The position numbers were made by a program, and so were the translations under genes. Positions 48,241-57,767 of a stretch of DNA of 64,000 nt are shown here, piece after piece. Each line of letters starts with the position of its first letter. The stretch's first letter is position 1. Source of the DNA: Candidatus Acidiferrales bacterium (GTDB lineage: Bacteria > Acidobacteriota > Terriglobia > Acidiferrales > UBA7541); contig DASYYH010000006.1 of assembly GCA_035934015.1 (NCBI GenBank), positions 186,001 through 250,000 on the forward strand, written 5' to 3'. The notes beneath the pieces are model-generated. The model saw nothing but the letters and a program-made list of their open reading frames with translations. It was not told the origin of the DNA and made no database searches.

Positions 48241-48930
48241 ATGACTCTCGCAAAAGCCCGCAAGGCGCTTCGCCGCTGCGCTGACTCGAAAAGAGCGCGC
48301 ACATTTCGCGGTTTTTTCAAAGACACGACCGATATTTTCTTGGGCGTCACAACACCACAAATGCGGAAGGTCGCTCGCGAATTTCAGGGATTGCCGCTGC
48401 GCGACGTGCGCGATTTGATGAAGTCGAAAATTCACGAGGAGCGTTCGCTGGCGCACGCGATTCTCGTTCTGAAATTTCGCGGCGCAGACGAACGGAAGAA
48501 GGGCGCGATTTTCCATTTCTACATGCGCAACCGGAAGTACATTCACGAATGGGACGGCGTAGACGATAGTGCTCCCTACATCGCCGGCCCTTATCTTTTG
48601 CGTCGTGACAAGAAGCCGATCTATGAGCTGGCGCGGTCAAAGAGTCTCTGGGACCGGCGCATTGCCATGGTTTCGACGTGGTGGTTCATCCGCCAAGGGC
48701 AAGTGCACGACGCGCTGAAGATTGCGCGGCTGCTTTTGAAGGATGAAGAGGATCTGATCCACAAAGCATCGGGGTGGATGCTGCGCGAGGCGGGCAAGCG
48801 CAATTTACAGGCGCTCGAAAAATTCCTCAAAAAGCATCATCGCGAAATGCCGCGCACGATGCTGCGCTATGCGATCGAACGTTTCCCGCAGGAAAAAAGA
48901 CGCGCTTACCTCGCAGGAAAAATCAACTGA
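48241..48930 (+). CDS. DNA alkylation repair enzyme, AlkD family
   Basis: A 229-residue HEAT-repeat DNA glycosylase of the AlkD family, which removes N3/N7-alkylated bases. The helical repeats and the block around SLWDRRIAMVSTWWFIRQGQ, which carries the W/D/R residues used in catalysis and DNA binding, are visible; DLIHKASGWMLREAGK follows as in the family. It is encoded 78 bp downstream of the VPS10 gene, convergent with the molybdenum hydroxylase. Confidence 0.9.
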   Translation: MTLAKARKALRRCADSKRARTFRGFFKDTTDIFLGVTTPQMRKVAREFQGLPLRDVRDLMKSKIHEERSLAHAILVLKFRGADERKKGAIFHFYMRNRKYIHEWDGVDDSAPYIAGPYLLRRDKKPIYELARSKSLWDRRIAMVSTWWFIRQGQVHDALKIARLLLKDEEDLIHKASGWMLREAGKRNLQALEKFLKKHHREMPRTMLRYAIERFPQEKRRAYLAGKIN

Positions 48931-48948
48931 AGACTTCTCACGGCGTTT

Positions 48949-51117
48949 CTAGCCTCGCTTCGGCAGCTTTCCGTCTTGCAACATGGGCATCGAGCGGATG
49001 CGCAGGCCGGTTGCGTCGAAAATTGCATTGGCGACAGCAGGGGCAAGGCCCACGATTGGCGTTTCGCCAGCGCCGAAGGACGGCTGATCCGTGCGGTCGA
49101 TGAGCACGACTTCGATCCTGGGTTCGTCCTTGAATCGCGCCACGCGATACTGCGCAAAATGCGGATTCAATATGCGGCCATTATCGAATTCGATGGCTTC
49201 GTAAAGCGCGCCGCCGATTCCCATGGTGACTGCGCCGGAGATGGTGTTTTTCAGTCCGTCCGGATTCACGATGGCGCCGCAGTCCCATCCTTCCACAACG
49301 CGCTCAATGTGGACTTCATCCGTCGCGAGATTGATCGAGATTTCCGCGAACGCCGCAACGTGGCCGCCTTTATCGATGCCGCCGGAGATTCCGAAGCCGC
49401 GCCCCGGCGCTTTCTTGCGTCCTTGCCAGCCGAATTTCTCCGCGGCGGCCTGGTAGACAGCGCGCAATCTATCGTCTTGAAGATTATTCATGCGAAATTC
49501 GAGCGGATCGACGCCGGCGGCATGGGCCAGTTCGTCCATGTGAGATTCGCGTGCAAAATGATTCGCACAAGCGGCGAGCGAACGATACGAACCCTGGCGC
49601 AGCGGCGCCTTCACGGGATGAAATTCGATGATTTGATTGGGGACTTCGTACATCGTGGCGATGGCGGCCGCGCCGGAATTGTAGTTGTGAAACTCCCAAG
49701 CCGTGAGCTTGCCATTGGCACCGACGCCGCTCTTGATTTCGATGACGCCCGCGGGCCGGAAGTACGCCCACGTGAATTCCTCTTCGCGCGTCCAGAGCAG
49801 ATGAACGGGCTTGCCCGCAGCCTGTGCGAGGCGGGCAGCCTCGACCGCGCATTCGCCGGTGTGCTTTCCCCCATAGGCAGCGCCTGTGTCAGGGACAATG
49901 ACACGCGCAGTGTCGTTCGAAATGTGCAACGCCTGAGCCACTTCGTCGCGAACAGCAAACGGCCGCTGCGTGCCGGTCCAGACCGTCACTTTGCCATCTT
50001 TCCAGTCGGCGAGAGCGGCGCGGGGTTCGAGCGGACAGTGCGCGATGTAGGCGATGGTGTATGTCGCTTCGAGGCGGTGCGCTGCCGCGGCTAGGCCATC
50101 GCTCATCGAGCCTTTCGTCTGGCGATAGCGATTCTCTTCGGCGGGATTTTCTTCCGCGTTTTTCTTCAAGTAGTCGAAAAGCTCTTTGCTTGATGATTGC
50201 GGAGTCGTGTTCCATTCGGCTTTGATCGCCGCGAGCGCACGCTCAGCCGTCAATTCATCCGGCGCGGCAACACCGACAAAATCCCCATCGCGCACGGCGA
50301 TAACGCCGGGCATCGCCTTTGCCGCGCTCAGATCCACAGAAGTGAGAGTCGCACCAAACGCACTGGGCCGCAGGACTTTGCCATAGAGCATTCCCGGCAA
50401 CTTCAAATCCGGAGTGTATTTGTGCCGGCCAGTGACGAAATCGCGCGCGCCGATTTTGTGAATCGGCTGGCCGGCGATTTTCCATTCGGTGGCGGGAGTC
50501 ACGGGGTCTTCGGTGGGCATCACTTGCGCGAGAGCCTGGCCCTGCGCAAGCTCGCCGTACGTAATCGAGCGTCCACCGGAACGGTCGGAGACAGCGCCGT
50601 TTTCAGCAACCAGCTGACCCGCATCGACGGTCCACTTTTTCGCCGCGAGGCCCACCAGCACACTTCGCGCAGCCCACGCAACGGAACGAAGCTGCGTGCC
50701 CATCTGCGGCGTGGTGCGGCTGCCGAACGTGCCCATGTCGAATGGCGTCAGTTGCGTGTCGCCCATCACCATTTGAATTGACGCGAGTGACACATGCAAT
50801 TCGTCCGCGACGGTCTGCGCCAGCGACGTGCGAATGTTCTGGCCGATTTCCACTTTGCCGGTGTAAACGGTGACGCCGCCATCCGGCGCGATATGCAGCC
50901 ATGCGCTGATTTCGCGCGGCATCTTTTCTTCCATGCCGATGCGGCGGCCGGATTCCTGCAGAGCCAGGGCATCCTTGGCAACCGCCAGGATGGCGATGCC
51001 GCCGCCAATCGCCTTCATGAAGCTGCGGCGGTCCATCGAGAAGAAGTGCACGGGAAGCCCGCGCAGTTCGTAGCGTTCAGGCTCAATCGGCACGGCGGTC
51101 TTCTGGTCCGGAGCCAT
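48949..51117 (-). CDS. molybdopterin-binding subunit of an IorB-type xanthine-dehydrogenase-family oxidoreductase
   Basis: A 722-residue large subunit, Tat-exported as judged by DRRSFMKAIGGGIAILAVAKDALA at about residues 34-58. It has the aldehyde-oxidase/xanthine-dehydrogenase fold with GTFGSRTTPQMG, PDTGAAYGGKHTGE, TREEEFTWAYFRPAG, the APLRQGSYRSLAACANHF block and the C-terminal GAGETPIVGLAPAVANAI, whose Glu is the expected catalytic base. The start at 51117 overlaps the Fe-S gene stop by one base (TAATG). No FAD subunit is encoded, so the electron acceptor is probably a cytochrome, as in isoquinoline oxidoreductases. The substrate is unknown. Confidence 0.87.
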   Translation of the reverse strand: MAPDQKTAVPIEPERYELRGLPVHFFSMDRRSFMKAIGGGIAILAVAKDALALQESGRRIGMEEKMPREISAWLHIAPDGGVTVYTGKVEIGQNIRTSLAQTVADELHVSLASIQMVMGDTQLTPFDMGTFGSRTTPQMGTQLRSVAWAARSVLVGLAAKKWTVDAGQLVAENGAVSDRSGGRSITYGELAQGQALAQVMPTEDPVTPATEWKIAGQPIHKIGARDFVTGRHKYTPDLKLPGMLYGKVLRPSAFGATLTSVDLSAAKAMPGVIAVRDGDFVGVAAPDELTAERALAAIKAEWNTTPQSSSKELFDYLKKNAEENPAEENRYRQTKGSMSDGLAAAAHRLEATYTIAYIAHCPLEPRAALADWKDGKVTVWTGTQRPFAVRDEVAQALHISNDTARVIVPDTGAAYGGKHTGECAVEAARLAQAAGKPVHLLWTREEEFTWAYFRPAGVIEIKSGVGANGKLTAWEFHNYNSGAAAIATMYEVPNQIIEFHPVKAPLRQGSYRSLAACANHFARESHMDELAHAAGVDPLEFRMNNLQDDRLRAVYQAAAEKFGWQGRKKAPGRGFGISGGIDKGGHVAAFAEISINLATDEVHIERVVEGWDCGAIVNPDGLKNTISGAVTMGIGGALYEAIEFDNGRILNPHFAQYRVARFKDEPRIEVVLIDRTDQPSFGAGETPIVGLAPAVANAIFDATGLRIRSMPMLQDGKLPKRG

Positions 51118-51593
51118 TATGCGTTCCCCTTCATGCGCGAGGCGGCGAGCTGAATCGCTTCCGTAATCCGCTGATAAACGCCGCACCGGCAAATGTGGCC
51201 GTTCATGTAATTGGCGATTTGCGCTTCGGTAGGATTGGGCTGGACTTTCAGCATGGCCACGGCGCCCAAAATCATGCCCGACGTGCAGTAAGCGCATTGC
51301 ATGGCGTCCGCATCGATGAACGCCTGCTGCACCGGGTGCAGCACGCCGTTTTTTTCGAGGCCCTCGATTGTGGTGATGTGATGCTTGCCGACGGCGCCGA
51401 CGCGTATCTGGCAGGAATGGCGCGGATTTCCGTCGATCAGCACCGTGCATGCGGCGCACTGGCCTTCGCCGCAGCCGTATTTCGTGCCGGTGAGGTCAAG
51501 CTGGTCGCGCAGAACACTGAGGAGCGTGGCGTCGGCGTCAACGTCGAGCGCGTGGGGCGTTCCATTGACGTTCAGTTCCGTAACTCTGGCCAT
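51117..51593 (-). CDS. 2Fe-2S subunit of IorAB-type oxidoreductase
   Basis: A 158-residue small subunit with an N-terminal plant-type [2Fe-2S] (CGEGQCAACTVLIDGNPRHSC) and the C-terminal CAYCTSGM and CRCGVYQRI cluster motifs. It pairs with the molybdopterin subunit one base downstream. It has no signal peptide; it would hitchhike on the Tat signal of the large subunit. Confidence 0.93.
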   Translation of the reverse strand: MARVTELNVNGTPHALDVDADATLLSVLRDQLDLTGTKYGCGEGQCAACTVLIDGNPRHSCQIRVGAVGKHHITTIEGLEKNGVLHPVQQAFIDADAMQCAYCTSGMILGAVAMLKVQPNPTEAQIANYMNGHICRCGVYQRITEAIQLAASRMKGNA

Positions 51594-51714
51594 GCGGTTC
51601 CTCCGCGGGAAGTACCCGCCCGCCGTACCGCAGAAACGCTATTTTAGTTCCCTGAACTTCTTCGCGTCAAACAAAAGAGCGCGTCGGGCGAGCCTCGTCA
51701 AATTGCTTTCGAGA

Positions 51715-54700
51715 TCAATCCTCCCTGCGCGGGCGCGACATCTCAAGTTCAATCGGTTCGATGTGCGCGCGGTGCAGGTCTTTGTTCAGATCCGGCAGTT
51801 TCGTGGAAACGATCGCTTGCCATTTTTCAAGCGCCGCGACTGCGATCTGATCGTCCTGCGCGAAGGCGGCGAAAGCGTCGGACGAAGGTGCTGCGTCATC
51901 GCTTTCGACGGCGCGCTGCACTTGTCCGAGCGCGCCGGAAACGTAGCGAAGCGTCGTTCGGTCCGTCGGCACAGGCATGCCCGCAGCCAATTCTCCAGCG
52001 GGCGGTCTGCCCAAAACGGAAGCGACTTCCGCGCTCAATTCATCGACGCTGCTGGCCAATTCCTTGCGCGAGGCGGCCTGCGGGCCGAGCGCCTTCAGCT
52101 TTTCCTGCAGCTCTGCCGCGAGCCTCGCGGCTGCGTTCACTTCCGCCGACTTTGCCGAAATTTGCTGCGCGAGTTCCAATTGTTTTAGCAGATCCTCCTG
52201 CGAGACGTTCGCGCGAGGATCCATTTTTACTGTGAGAGGTTGGGTGTAGCTCTGGCCATTCATGGTGAGCCGCACGGTGTAATCACCCGGCAGCGCCCAC
52301 GGCCCGCCGCCGAATCCAAACATCGCGGCCATCATTCCGCCGCGACCTCCTCCCGTACCGGGATAGTGCAAATCCCAAACGAAGCGATGCATGCCGGCTT
52401 CGGCGGAAGGAGGTTCGGCCGGATGCACCCATGCCGCGGGAATGTCCAGCGTTTTCGGGTTGATCGGCGGCACTCTATCGGCGCTTGAGTAGCGACGCAC
52501 GAGCCGGTTGTTGCTGTCGAAAATCTCGAGGGTTATGGGGCTTGTGGACGCGGATTTCAGGTAATAGTCAATCATTGCGCCATTGGGAGGATTTTCACCG
52601 GCGGAAATTTCCGCCGGCAAAGGTGTTCCTTCATCTGAGCCGGGATGCATGCGCCAGGCAACCTCGGGTTTGAAGAGGTACGCATCCGAACTCGCGATCT
52701 GCCCGGAAGCCTGCCGCAACGGGGTGATGTCGTCGAGGATCCAGAATGAACGACCGTGCGTGGCAACAACGAGGTCGGCGTCGTGAAATGCGATATCACG
52801 AATCGGCACCGTGGGCAGATCCAATTTCAGGGGCTGCCATTGCGCGCCGTCGTTGAACGAAACATAGACGCCCGTTTCCGTACCGGCGAAGAGCAGGCCG
52901 CGGCGCACAGGATCTTCGCGCACCACGTTGACGTAACTGCCTTCGGGAATCCCACTGGCGATGAGCTGCCATGTTTTTCCGCTGTCGTGCGTCACGTAGA
53001 TGTAGGGTTTGATGTCGTCGAGACGATGGCGGTCAATGGCTGCGAATGCTTCGTTTGCATCGAAGTGCGACGCATCAATGAACGTCACTTTGCTCCACGC
53101 CGTGAGCTGCGCGGGCGTGACGTTCTGCCAGGTTGCGCCGCCGTCGGAAGTGACTTGAATGTTGCCATCGTCCGTACCGGTCCAAATCAAGTCTTTATTA
53201 ATTGGCGAAGGGGAAATCGTGTAGATCAGGCCGTGATAGCCGTTGCCATCAACATCTTTCACCGTGACGGGATCGAGATTCGAAGGAATTCCCGGCGCGG
53301 AACGAGTCAAATCCGGGCTGATGATTTGCCAGCTCTGGCCGCCGTCGGTCGTCTTGAACAAAACCTGCGTGCCAAAATAGAGAGCGTGTGGGTCAGCCGG
53401 CGAGAAAACAAGCGGCTGCGTCCACGTGTGCCGGTAATCGCCGGGATGGGCGAGCTCAGGGGCGACGTCCTGCGCTGTGCCCGTGAAAACATTCTCCTTG
53501 GTCACCGTGCCTCCGAAAAGAATGCCGGGATGGAGCGGATCCGGCGCGATGTAGCCATTCTCGCCGCCGACGCCGAGAGGCAACCAGTCGCGCGCACTGA
53601 TTCCGCGATGGCGGCTGCGGCTTGTCGTGCCCGAAGCGCCGCTATCCTGCTGCGCGCCATAAACCCAATACGGAAACCGATTGTCCACAGCAACGTGATA
53701 AAACTGCGCGGTCGGCTGGTTGTACCACGAGCTCCACGACTGCGCATCGTCGACGCTTACGATGACACCCTGATCGCAGCCAAGAATCATGCGATTCGGA
53801 TCATCGGGCTCGATCCAAAGCGTGTGATAGTCATCGCCGCCGGGCGCGCCTTTGATGGCTGTGAAACTTTGGCCGCCATCGGTCGAGCGATAGGTCGAGG
53901 TGTTCATAACGTAGAGGACATTTTCGTTTTTCGGATCGACGGTGACGCCGCCGAAATACCATCCGCGGCCCCAGATGCGCGGCTCATTGTCCGCGAGCTT
54001 CCATGTTTGGCCCGCATCATCGGAACGGTAGAGGCCGCCGTCCTTGGCGTCAACAATGGCGTAAACGCGATTCGAATCCGACGGCGCCACGGCAACTCCA
54101 ATGCGGCCGAGCCCATCGGTGGGCAGTCCGTTCGTCAGTTGCGTCCAGTTGTCGCCGCCATCGGTGGATTTATAAAGACCGCTGCCGGGGCCATTCGACG
54201 GCGGATAAACATTCCAGGGCGGACGGCGCGTCTGCCACAATGCCGCGTAAATCGTCTTCGGGCTCTCCGGATCGAGCGAGAGGTCGATCGCGCCGGTGTT
54301 TTCATCCTTGAAGAGAATTTTCTTCCACGTTGCACCGCCATCGGTCGAGCGGAAAACACCGCGATCCCCATTCGGCCCGTAAGAGTGTCCCATCGCGGCC
54401 ACGTAGACGAGATTTGCGTCATGCGGGTCGACAACGATGTCGCCGATTTGCCGCGTATCTTCCAGGCCGATGTGCGTCCACGTCTTGCCGCCATCCGTGG
54501 ATTTGTACATTCCATTGCCATAGGAAATATCGGAGCGCATGTCCGGTTCACCGGAGCCGACGTAAATCACGTTCGTATCCGACGGTGCGACGGCAATCGC
54601 GCCAATCGAAGCGATGTGCTCGGAGTCAAAAATCGGATTCCACACAAGCCCCGCGTTGCTCGACTTCCACACGCCGCCGCCCACAGCGCCGAAATAAAAG

Positions 54701-54900
54701 ACGTCTGGCTTGCCAGGCACGCCAGTGACCGCCACGGCGCGTCCGCCTCGGAATGGGCCGATCAGCCGCCAGTGCATTCCGCTGAATAAATTCGGGTTCA
54801 TCTCTTGCGCGGCAAGCGGCCGCGGCGCGGCCAATAGAAGGACGGCAAGCGACGCAATAAATGCAGAAAGAAAATAAAAATCGCGGCGGTTATGGCTCAC
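51715..54900 (-). CDS. large secreted sortilin/VPS10-like BNR-repeat beta-propeller protein (copy 2)
   Basis: A 1061-residue paralogue of the protein at 45058-48162, with the same order: signal peptide (ending LAAQ), MHWRLIGPFRGGRAVAVTG lead-in, Asp-box repeats (SNAGLVW, STDGGKTW, STDGGATW, STDGGDNW, SDDAGQTW) and the RSFWILDDITPLRQ segment shared with copy 1. A helical C-terminal part closes it. GTG 54900 is chosen because GAGGAGA lies at 54909-54915. It is transcribed toward copy 1, with alkD and the molybdenum hydroxylase between them. Confidence 0.82.
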   Translation of the reverse strand: MSHNRRDFYFLSAFIASLAVLLLAAPRPLAAQEMNPNLFSGMHWRLIGPFRGGRAVAVTGVPGKPDVFYFGAVGGGVWKSSNAGLVWNPIFDSEHIASIGAIAVAPSDTNVIYVGSGEPDMRSDISYGNGMYKSTDGGKTWTHIGLEDTRQIGDIVVDPHDANLVYVAAMGHSYGPNGDRGVFRSTDGGATWKKILFKDENTGAIDLSLDPESPKTIYAALWQTRRPPWNVYPPSNGPGSGLYKSTDGGDNWTQLTNGLPTDGLGRIGVAVAPSDSNRVYAIVDAKDGGLYRSDDAGQTWKLADNEPRIWGRGWYFGGVTVDPKNENVLYVMNTSTYRSTDGGQSFTAIKGAPGGDDYHTLWIEPDDPNRMILGCDQGVIVSVDDAQSWSSWYNQPTAQFYHVAVDNRFPYWVYGAQQDSGASGTTSRSRHRGISARDWLPLGVGGENGYIAPDPLHPGILFGGTVTKENVFTGTAQDVAPELAHPGDYRHTWTQPLVFSPADPHALYFGTQVLFKTTDGGQSWQIISPDLTRSAPGIPSNLDPVTVKDVDGNGYHGLIYTISPSPINKDLIWTGTDDGNIQVTSDGGATWQNVTPAQLTAWSKVTFIDASHFDANEAFAAIDRHRLDDIKPYIYVTHDSGKTWQLIASGIPEGSYVNVVREDPVRRGLLFAGTETGVYVSFNDGAQWQPLKLDLPTVPIRDIAFHDADLVVATHGRSFWILDDITPLRQASGQIASSDAYLFKPEVAWRMHPGSDEGTPLPAEISAGENPPNGAMIDYYLKSASTSPITLEIFDSNNRLVRRYSSADRVPPINPKTLDIPAAWVHPAEPPSAEAGMHRFVWDLHYPGTGGGRGGMMAAMFGFGGGPWALPGDYTVRLTMNGQSYTQPLTVKMDPRANVSQEDLLKQLELAQQISAKSAEVNAAARLAAELQEKLKALGPQAASRKELASSVDELSAEVASVLGRPPAGELAAGMPVPTDRTTLRYVSGALGQVQRAVESDDAAPSSDAFAAFAQDDQIAVAALEKWQAIVSTKLPDLNKDLHRAHIEPIELEMSRPRRED

Positions 54901-55063
54901 TGTAGATTTCTCCTCAAAAAACGAACAGTATCGAACACGCGAGTATATAACACGCACAGATATGCTCCTATGAGAAGACGTCAAACGTCGGGGTTGCGTT
55001 TCCGCCTGAGGTTTCAGCCATGCGCGCGAGATCGGCTGGGAAGATCGTGAAGCGCGGGATCAA

Positions 55064-56170
55064 TCAGATCGCGCCTTTGCCGAAGGTGACGCGAATTCCC
55101 GTCGTCAAGACGAAGTCGTTGGTCTTGATGCCGGGAATCGGGTTGCTGACGTAACGGTCGTTGAGAGAAACCTGCCAGTCGAGCCAGCCTTTAATCTTCG
55201 TGGCCGCCGAGCCGTTGAAGGTCATTCGGTATTGGCCGCCATAAGACAGATTGGGCCAAAAGTCGAGCTGCTCGGCAAACGACGTCCGGGTGGAAGCCTT
55301 GTAGGTGATAATCTCGCCTACGTTCACTTCGCCGCTTTTCTGCGTGATGTTCTGTCCTAATGTGGCTGCGAGCGTCGAGGTGTAATAGGCCTGGTCAAAG
55401 GCGCCGCCGCCGTAGACGTCAAAAACTGTGCTGGCTGTCTTACGGACGTGAAATCCGCCTCCTCCGCCGAGCACGTTGCGCAGGTTCAAATCTTCCAGCT
55501 CGTCGTACTGAAATTGCGTTTGTGCAAACGCGAAGGCCCTTGGGCTGAGGTTGAAATCCCCGCGAAGGTCGCCCGTGATGGCGTGGGCCGTTGTCGTTGT
55601 GACGCCGGGAACGATGTTCGCGCTCTTGGTCAGGATTGAATTGAAATCAACAGTGATTTTATCCGCCGCCGTCGTGCGAATCGCTGTGCCGTCGAATGTC
55701 AGACTCGTCGTATCCGAATTGCCGCGCGTCGCGCTCAGTCCAGCGTCGAGAAAACCGGCCCAGAAATCGGTCAGGCGCGGATGCTGAAGCCGGTAAATCA
55801 CGGCGAGCGCCGCGGCCTGCTCTGCGTCATTGCGAATATACTGCACGGAGTTCTTATCTGACGCCACCGTGCCTTCATTCTTCGTTTCAATCTGAATTTT
55901 TCCGTCGCTCATAGACACGGTTCCAGAGACAACTTGATTGTTGCTCAGTCCTACGTAAAGTTCCTGGCTGGACTGAATCCCAGCGACATCAAGCCAATTC
56001 ACATTGACGTCCCCTGCGTAATCCGTCTTGATGAGCAGAGTTTTTGTGTCTGATTTGACGATCGTTCCTGTCACGTGGTCGCCGTTCTTGAGTGTGATCT
56101 GATCTGCAAACGCGGGAATGGAAAACAGCAGCGCCACTAGAATCACGGCCGTCCTCACCAAATTACGCAT
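55064..56170 (-). CDS. DUF481 family outer-membrane protein
   Basis: A 368-residue exported protein with a signal peptide to about residue 22 (PAFA-D). The N-terminal part contains two short beta repeats (TLKNGDHVTGTIVKSD, VVSGTVSMSDGKI), seen in many acidobacterial DUF481 proteins. The C-terminal part is a beta-barrel (alternating strands, ending in TTGIRVTFGKGAI) of the YdiY/DUF481 type. It probably sits in the outer membrane; its role is unknown. Confidence 0.78.
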   Translation of the reverse strand: MRNLVRTAVILVALLFSIPAFADQITLKNGDHVTGTIVKSDTKTLLIKTDYAGDVNVNWLDVAGIQSSQELYVGLSNNQVVSGTVSMSDGKIQIETKNEGTVASDKNSVQYIRNDAEQAAALAVIYRLQHPRLTDFWAGFLDAGLSATRGNSDTTSLTFDGTAIRTTAADKITVDFNSILTKSANIVPGVTTTTAHAITGDLRGDFNLSPRAFAFAQTQFQYDELEDLNLRNVLGGGGGFHVRKTASTVFDVYGGGAFDQAYYTSTLAATLGQNITQKSGEVNVGEIITYKASTRTSFAEQLDFWPNLSYGGQYRMTFNGSAATKIKGWLDWQVSLNDRYVSNPIPGIKTNDFVLTTGIRVTFGKGAI

Positions 56171-56385
56171 TGTGCTTCATCCTTTCAATTTAGGGGAATC
56201 TACCCCTCACGAGGCGGGCCAGCCATCATGCGTCGCAGTGCCGAAAAGTATAGCGTGATTTTTCACCACTCCAAACGATGTTTTGCGAGTTAACAGGCTT
56301 TGCCGGCCTTTCTAGCAGGCGCCCGAGCGGGACCGCCCCAAGGCAGTGGACGTAATTATGTAGAGCGGGTCTACCCAAGCAAATT

Positions 56386-57543
56386 TCAAGTGATTTCAGC
56401 GGCTCCGCTGGAGGCGTGGCACATATAAACGTCCGGGAGAATTCCGCTGCGGTCTTTATACGATTTCGCGAGCGCGTTGGCGAAATCCGCAGCTGCGTTT
56501 GTCTGGACGAGGTTGACCGTACATCCGCCGAACCCCGCGCCAGTCATGCGCCCGCCGAGAAAACCGGGAAGTTCGCCCGCAAGCTTTACCATGAGGTTCA
56601 ATTCTGCAGACGATACTTCGTAATCTTCATCAAGGCTCTTGTGGGATTGCGTGATGAGCCGGCCCAATGCGGCGAAATCGCGTTTCCGCAGCGCCTGTGC
56701 AGCTACACGCACGCGTTCAATTTCCGTTGTGACGTGCCGCGCCCTTCGGCGGATACTCTGTGGCCATTCGCGAGCCATTCGTTCGATATCTTCCCAATAG
56801 ACATCGCGCAGCGCCCTCACATCCGGCCGTTCGGCGCGAATTCGCTCAACAGCCTCATCGCATTCCTTGCGCCGGCGGTTGTATTCCGACGATGCTGCGA
56901 GCGCGTGCCTCCCCATCGTATTAGCTACCACCACAGAGACTTCCGATTCGTCGAGAGGCTCCATGTCTATTTCGCGCGTGCGGCAGTCGATCAGCATGGC
57001 ATGGCCGCGCCGGCCGCAACATGCCGCGAGCTGATCCATGATTCCACAGTGCATTCCGACGAATTCGTCTTCCGCGCGCTGGCACGCCTGTGCCAGCGCA
57101 ACAGGCTCCATCTCGGCGTTAGCAATTCCTAGAAATGCGAGGCCGCATGAGACCTCGAGCGCCGCAGAAGAACTGATCCCAGCGCCCATCGCGACGTCAT
57201 TCGAAATCAGCAAGTCCGCGCCGCCGATATCTCGCCCGGTTTCTGCGAGAGCCCATGCCACGCCGCGAACGTAGTTGCTCCAGTGATGCTGGCCGGGCCG
57301 AGGGTCATCGAGACCGCACTCGATTGTCTCCCTCATCTGCTCGGAATGGATTCGCAGCCGGCGGTCGCTCCGCGGCCTCGCGCATACAAAGCAATCGCGG
57401 TCAATGGCGATGGGCAATACCAGGCCTTCGTTATAATCGACGTGTTCGCCGATCAGATTTACGCGGCCGGGTGCGCGAAAGATGCGCGGGTCGCCGGCAA
57501 ACATTTCCGTGAATTTCTTTGGCAATCCATCGAGGGAAGTCAT
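56386..57543 (-). CDS. galK: Galactokinase GalK
   Basis: A 385-residue GHMP-family kinase that phosphorylates alpha-D-galactose at C1. It has PGRVNLIGEHVDYNEG (25-40; catalytic Arg R27), the ATP loop GAGISSSAA (120-128), GIMDQ with catalytic D170, and the C-terminal GAGFGGC. ATG 57543 overlaps the stop of the small upstream gene (ATGA); longer in-frame starts up to 57654 overlap that gene. It is the last gene of the lac/gal operon. Confidence 0.95.
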   Translation of the reverse strand: MTSLDGLPKKFTEMFAGDPRIFRAPGRVNLIGEHVDYNEGLVLPIAIDRDCFVCARPRSDRRLRIHSEQMRETIECGLDDPRPGQHHWSNYVRGVAWALAETGRDIGGADLLISNDVAMGAGISSSAALEVSCGLAFLGIANAEMEPVALAQACQRAEDEFVGMHCGIMDQLAACCGRRGHAMLIDCRTREIDMEPLDESEVSVVVANTMGRHALAASSEYNRRRKECDEAVERIRAERPDVRALRDVYWEDIERMAREWPQSIRRRARHVTTEIERVRVAAQALRKRDFAALGRLITQSHKSLDEDYEVSSAELNLMVKLAGELPGFLGGRMTGAGFGGCTVNLVQTNAAADFANALAKSYKDRSGILPDVYMCHASSGAAEIT

Positions 57544-57767
57544 CGCTGATTTCGCGTTCGCCGTCCGGCTCGAATGGCGCGCCATATCATGGCCAGACCA
57601 AATGCCAGCATCGCCGCGCCCCACCAGAGATTTATATTGACCGCGTGCGTCCATAGCTCGGAACGCGCGCTCGAAAAAATGCCGTAAATTCCTACAGCTG
57701 CACCGATTGCCGCGAAGAGCAATCCGATGGGCCAGCGAATGTCGAGCTCGGGTCCGGATTCCTTCAT
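57540..57767 (-). CDS. small two-TM membrane protein in the galactose operon
   Basis: A 75-residue hydrophobic protein (MKESGPELDIRWPIGLLF start) with two predicted helices at about 12-31 and 43-61 and a basic C-terminus. It is squeezed between the SSS symporter and galK with ATGA overlaps on both sides. That argues it is translated, and perhaps assists the symporter. I do not recognise its family. Confidence 0.6.
   Translation of the reverse strand: MKESGPELDIRWPIGLLFAAIGAAVGIYGIFSSARSELWTHAVNINLWWGAAMLAFGLAMIWRAIRAGRRTRNQR

Noticed and set aside
51118-51459. N-terminal extension of the molybdopterin subunit (836-residue frame)
   Set aside because: It overlaps the 2Fe-2S gene in another frame and is Arg/His-rich noise. 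The start at 51117 (TAATG overlap) fits the family.
52756-54789. 677-codon open frame on the plus strand
   Set aside because: Antisense to the second VPS10 gene. It arises from the regular codon pattern of that gene and has no family resemblance.
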